From the NCBI GenBank assembly GCA_019410665.1, contig DXSD01000110.1, forward strand, positions 1-5,714: a stretch of DNA of 5,714 nucleotides, given 5' to 3'. Source of the DNA: Fusobacterium sp. (GTDB taxonomy: Bacteria; Fusobacteriota; Fusobacteriia; Fusobacteriales; Fusobacteriaceae). This document shows, piece after piece, positions 5,128 through 5,714 of the stretch. The number at the start of each line of letters is the position of its first letter. Positions within the stretch are counted from its first letter, which is position 1. The notes under the pieces are model-generated. The model did not search any database and had not been told where the DNA came from. It was given only the letters and a program-made list of their open reading frames with translations. Position numbers and translations under genes: made by a program.

Positions 5128-5561
5128 AGATAATGGTATTAAATGGACCAAATATAAATTTTTTAGGAATAAGAGAAAAATCTATATATGGAAATGAAAC
5201 ATATGAAGATATGTGTGAATACATAAAAAGAGAAACAGATAAAGATATAGAGTTACAATTTTTCCAAAATAATGTAGAGGGAGAGTTAATAAATATTTTA
5301 CAAAAAGCTTATTTTGAAAAATATGATGGAATAGTCTTTAATCCAGGGGCTTACACCCATACTTCGATTGCCCTTTATGACGCTTTAAAAAGTATCAATA
5401 TTCCTACTATTGAAGTTCATATTTCCAATATTCACAAAAGAGAGGAGTTTAGGCATAGATCTTTTACTGCTCCTGCTTGTATAGGACAGATATGTGGTTT
5501 AGGAAGTGACGGATATATCTTAGCAATAAGACATTTAAAAAAAATAATAAAGAACAAATAG
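5124..5561 (+). CDS. aroQ: Type II 3-dehydroquinate dehydratase
   Basis: A 145-residue cytoplasmic enzyme, normally a dodecamer, removing water from 3-dehydroquinate to give 3-dehydroshikimate (step 3), the substrate of AroE encoded just upstream. Motifs are NGPNINFLG (7-15), REKSIYG (17-23) with catalytic R17 and Y22 on the flexible lid, FQNNVEGELI (47-56), FNPGAYTHTSIALYDAL (72-88) with N73, EVHISNIHKREEFRHRS (97-113) with catalytic H99, and GQICGLGSDGY (121-131). Length is exactly typical (about 140-150). The start at 5124 is chosen because the protein then begins MKIMVLNGPN as in the family. An upstream in-frame ATG at 5043 would add 27 Arg/Lys-rich residues that are only aroE sequence in another frame. 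No close terminator with a G/C-rich stem follows. Confidence 0.97.
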   Translation: MKIMVLNGPNINFLGIREKSIYGNETYEDMCEYIKRETDKDIELQFFQNNVEGELINILQKAYFEKYDGIVFNPGAYTHTSIALYDALKSINIPTIEVHISNIHKREEFRHRSFTAPACIGQICGLGSDGYILAIRHLKKIIKNK

Positions 5562-5598
5562 TATGTATTTAGAAAGAAAAGTTTGTAATCAAAAAGAA

Positions 5599-5633
5599 AA
5601 AATAAAAAAATAGAGAAAAAGAGTTTTTATTTT
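5599..5633 (+). terminator. Possible A/T-only terminator after aroQ
   Basis: AAAATAAAAA (5599-5608) is complementary to TTTTTATTTT (5624-5633) across a 15-nt gap, and AAAAA-GAG-TTTTT (5616-5628) is nested inside. The stem has no G-C pairs and its end overlaps the -35 of the next promoter, so it is weak at best. It is the only terminator-like structure seen between aroQ and the next promoter. Confidence 0.25.
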
Positions 5634-5660
5634 GACAAAATTTCACTTTTATGATATTCT
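5632..5660 (+). promoter_or_regulatory. Strong rightward promoter for a transcript leaving the window
   Basis: A perfect -35 TTGACA (5632-5637), 17-bp spacer and -10 TATTCT (5655-5660) preceded by TGA (5652-5654), an extended -10. Architecture is almost identical to the tRNA-Pro promoter at the other end. The start is predicted near 5667. No start codon with a ribosome site follows in the remaining 50 nt, which fits a structured leader. Confidence 0.82.
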
Positions 5661-5675
5661 TAAAATATAGAAAGA

Positions 5676-5704
5676 AATATATCTCATATATACCTCTAAT
5701 ATGG
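5676..5704 (+). ncRNA. Possible purine riboswitch aptamer, 5' half only
   Basis: About 18 nt after the predicted transcription start lies CATATA (5685-5690), then ACCTCT (5692-5697), then AATATGG (5698-5704). Purine (guanine/adenine) riboswitches have UAUA after the P1 strand, a P2 5' strand of about 7 nt, and the loop sequence AUAUGG at nearly this spacing (here one base shorter than the B. subtilis xpt and pbuE examples I recall). The P2 3' strand, the GUnUCUACC core and P3 are absent because the sequence ends in apparent adapter. The ligand-specifying base is not visible. Such switches control purine synthesis, salvage or uptake genes. The match is by remembered consensus and is partial. 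Confidence 0.5.
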
Positions 5705-5714
5705 CTGTCTCTTA
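5705..5714 (+). other. Probable Tn5/Nextera adapter remnant at the contig end
   Basis: The last ten bases, CTGTCTCTTA, are identical to the first ten of the transposase mosaic-end adapter CTGTCTCTTATACACATCT used in Nextera libraries. Their position at the very end of the sequence and the break they make in an otherwise riboswitch-like leader suggest untrimmed adapter rather than genomic DNA. Confidence 0.75.

Noticed and set aside
5705..5714. GTCTCT as the UCUACC-side core of the purine riboswitch
   Set aside because: It would leave only two bases for the P2 3' strand with no pairing to ACCTCT, and the ten bases match the Nextera adapter exactly.

Overview
The window reads as a complete short contig from a low-GC, AT-rich bacterium, most likely a Fusobacterium or close relative. 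The reasons are the strong A/T bias in codons and spacers, purine-rich Shine-Dalgarno sites, extended -10 promoters (TGnTATAAT), a signal-peptide surface-repeat protein of the kind found in diderm bacteria, and a clustered set of shikimate genes. The genus is an inference from style and gene content; no marker gene proves it.

Left edge (1-183): the 5' part of a leftward tRNA-Pro(UGG) is cut off by the window start. A near-consensus promoter drives it, back to back with a rightward promoter whose spacer holds a 12-T run. That rightward promoter serves a two-gene unit: a Cof-type HAD phosphatase (184-990) and, 6 nt later, a SEDS-family (FtsW/RodA/SpoVE) peptidoglycan glycosyltransferase (997-2220).

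Middle (2221-3224): a 280-nt gap separates the SEDS gene from a convergent leftward gene. It contains a striking nested inverted repeat (2272-2436) whose core looks like a bidirectional terminator, followed by further palindromes. The leftward gene (2501-3079) encodes a small exported protein built of short Gly/hydrophobic repeats ending in GLQxGLVN-type units. A 145-nt divergent promoter region follows.

Right (3225-5561): a tight, translationally coupled shikimate operon, aroC-aroE-aroQ (chorismate synthase, shikimate dehydrogenase, type II dehydroquinase). The genes overlap by 8 nt and 4 nt. They supply steps 7, 4 and 3 of the route to chorismate; the other steps must be encoded elsewhere.

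Right edge (5562-5714): a strong promoter (TTGACA, 17 bp, extended -10 TATTCT) points out of the window. Its leader begins like the 5' half of a purine riboswitch aptamer. The final 10 bases, CTGTCTCTTA, equal the start of the Tn5/Nextera mosaic-end adapter, so the contig probably ends in uncut sequencing adapter, which would explain why the aptamer stops abruptly.

No clearly new multi-gene system is visible. The best candidates for a second look are the nested palindrome, the poly-T promoter spacer, the truncated riboswitch with adapter end, and the slippery aroE/aroQ junction.
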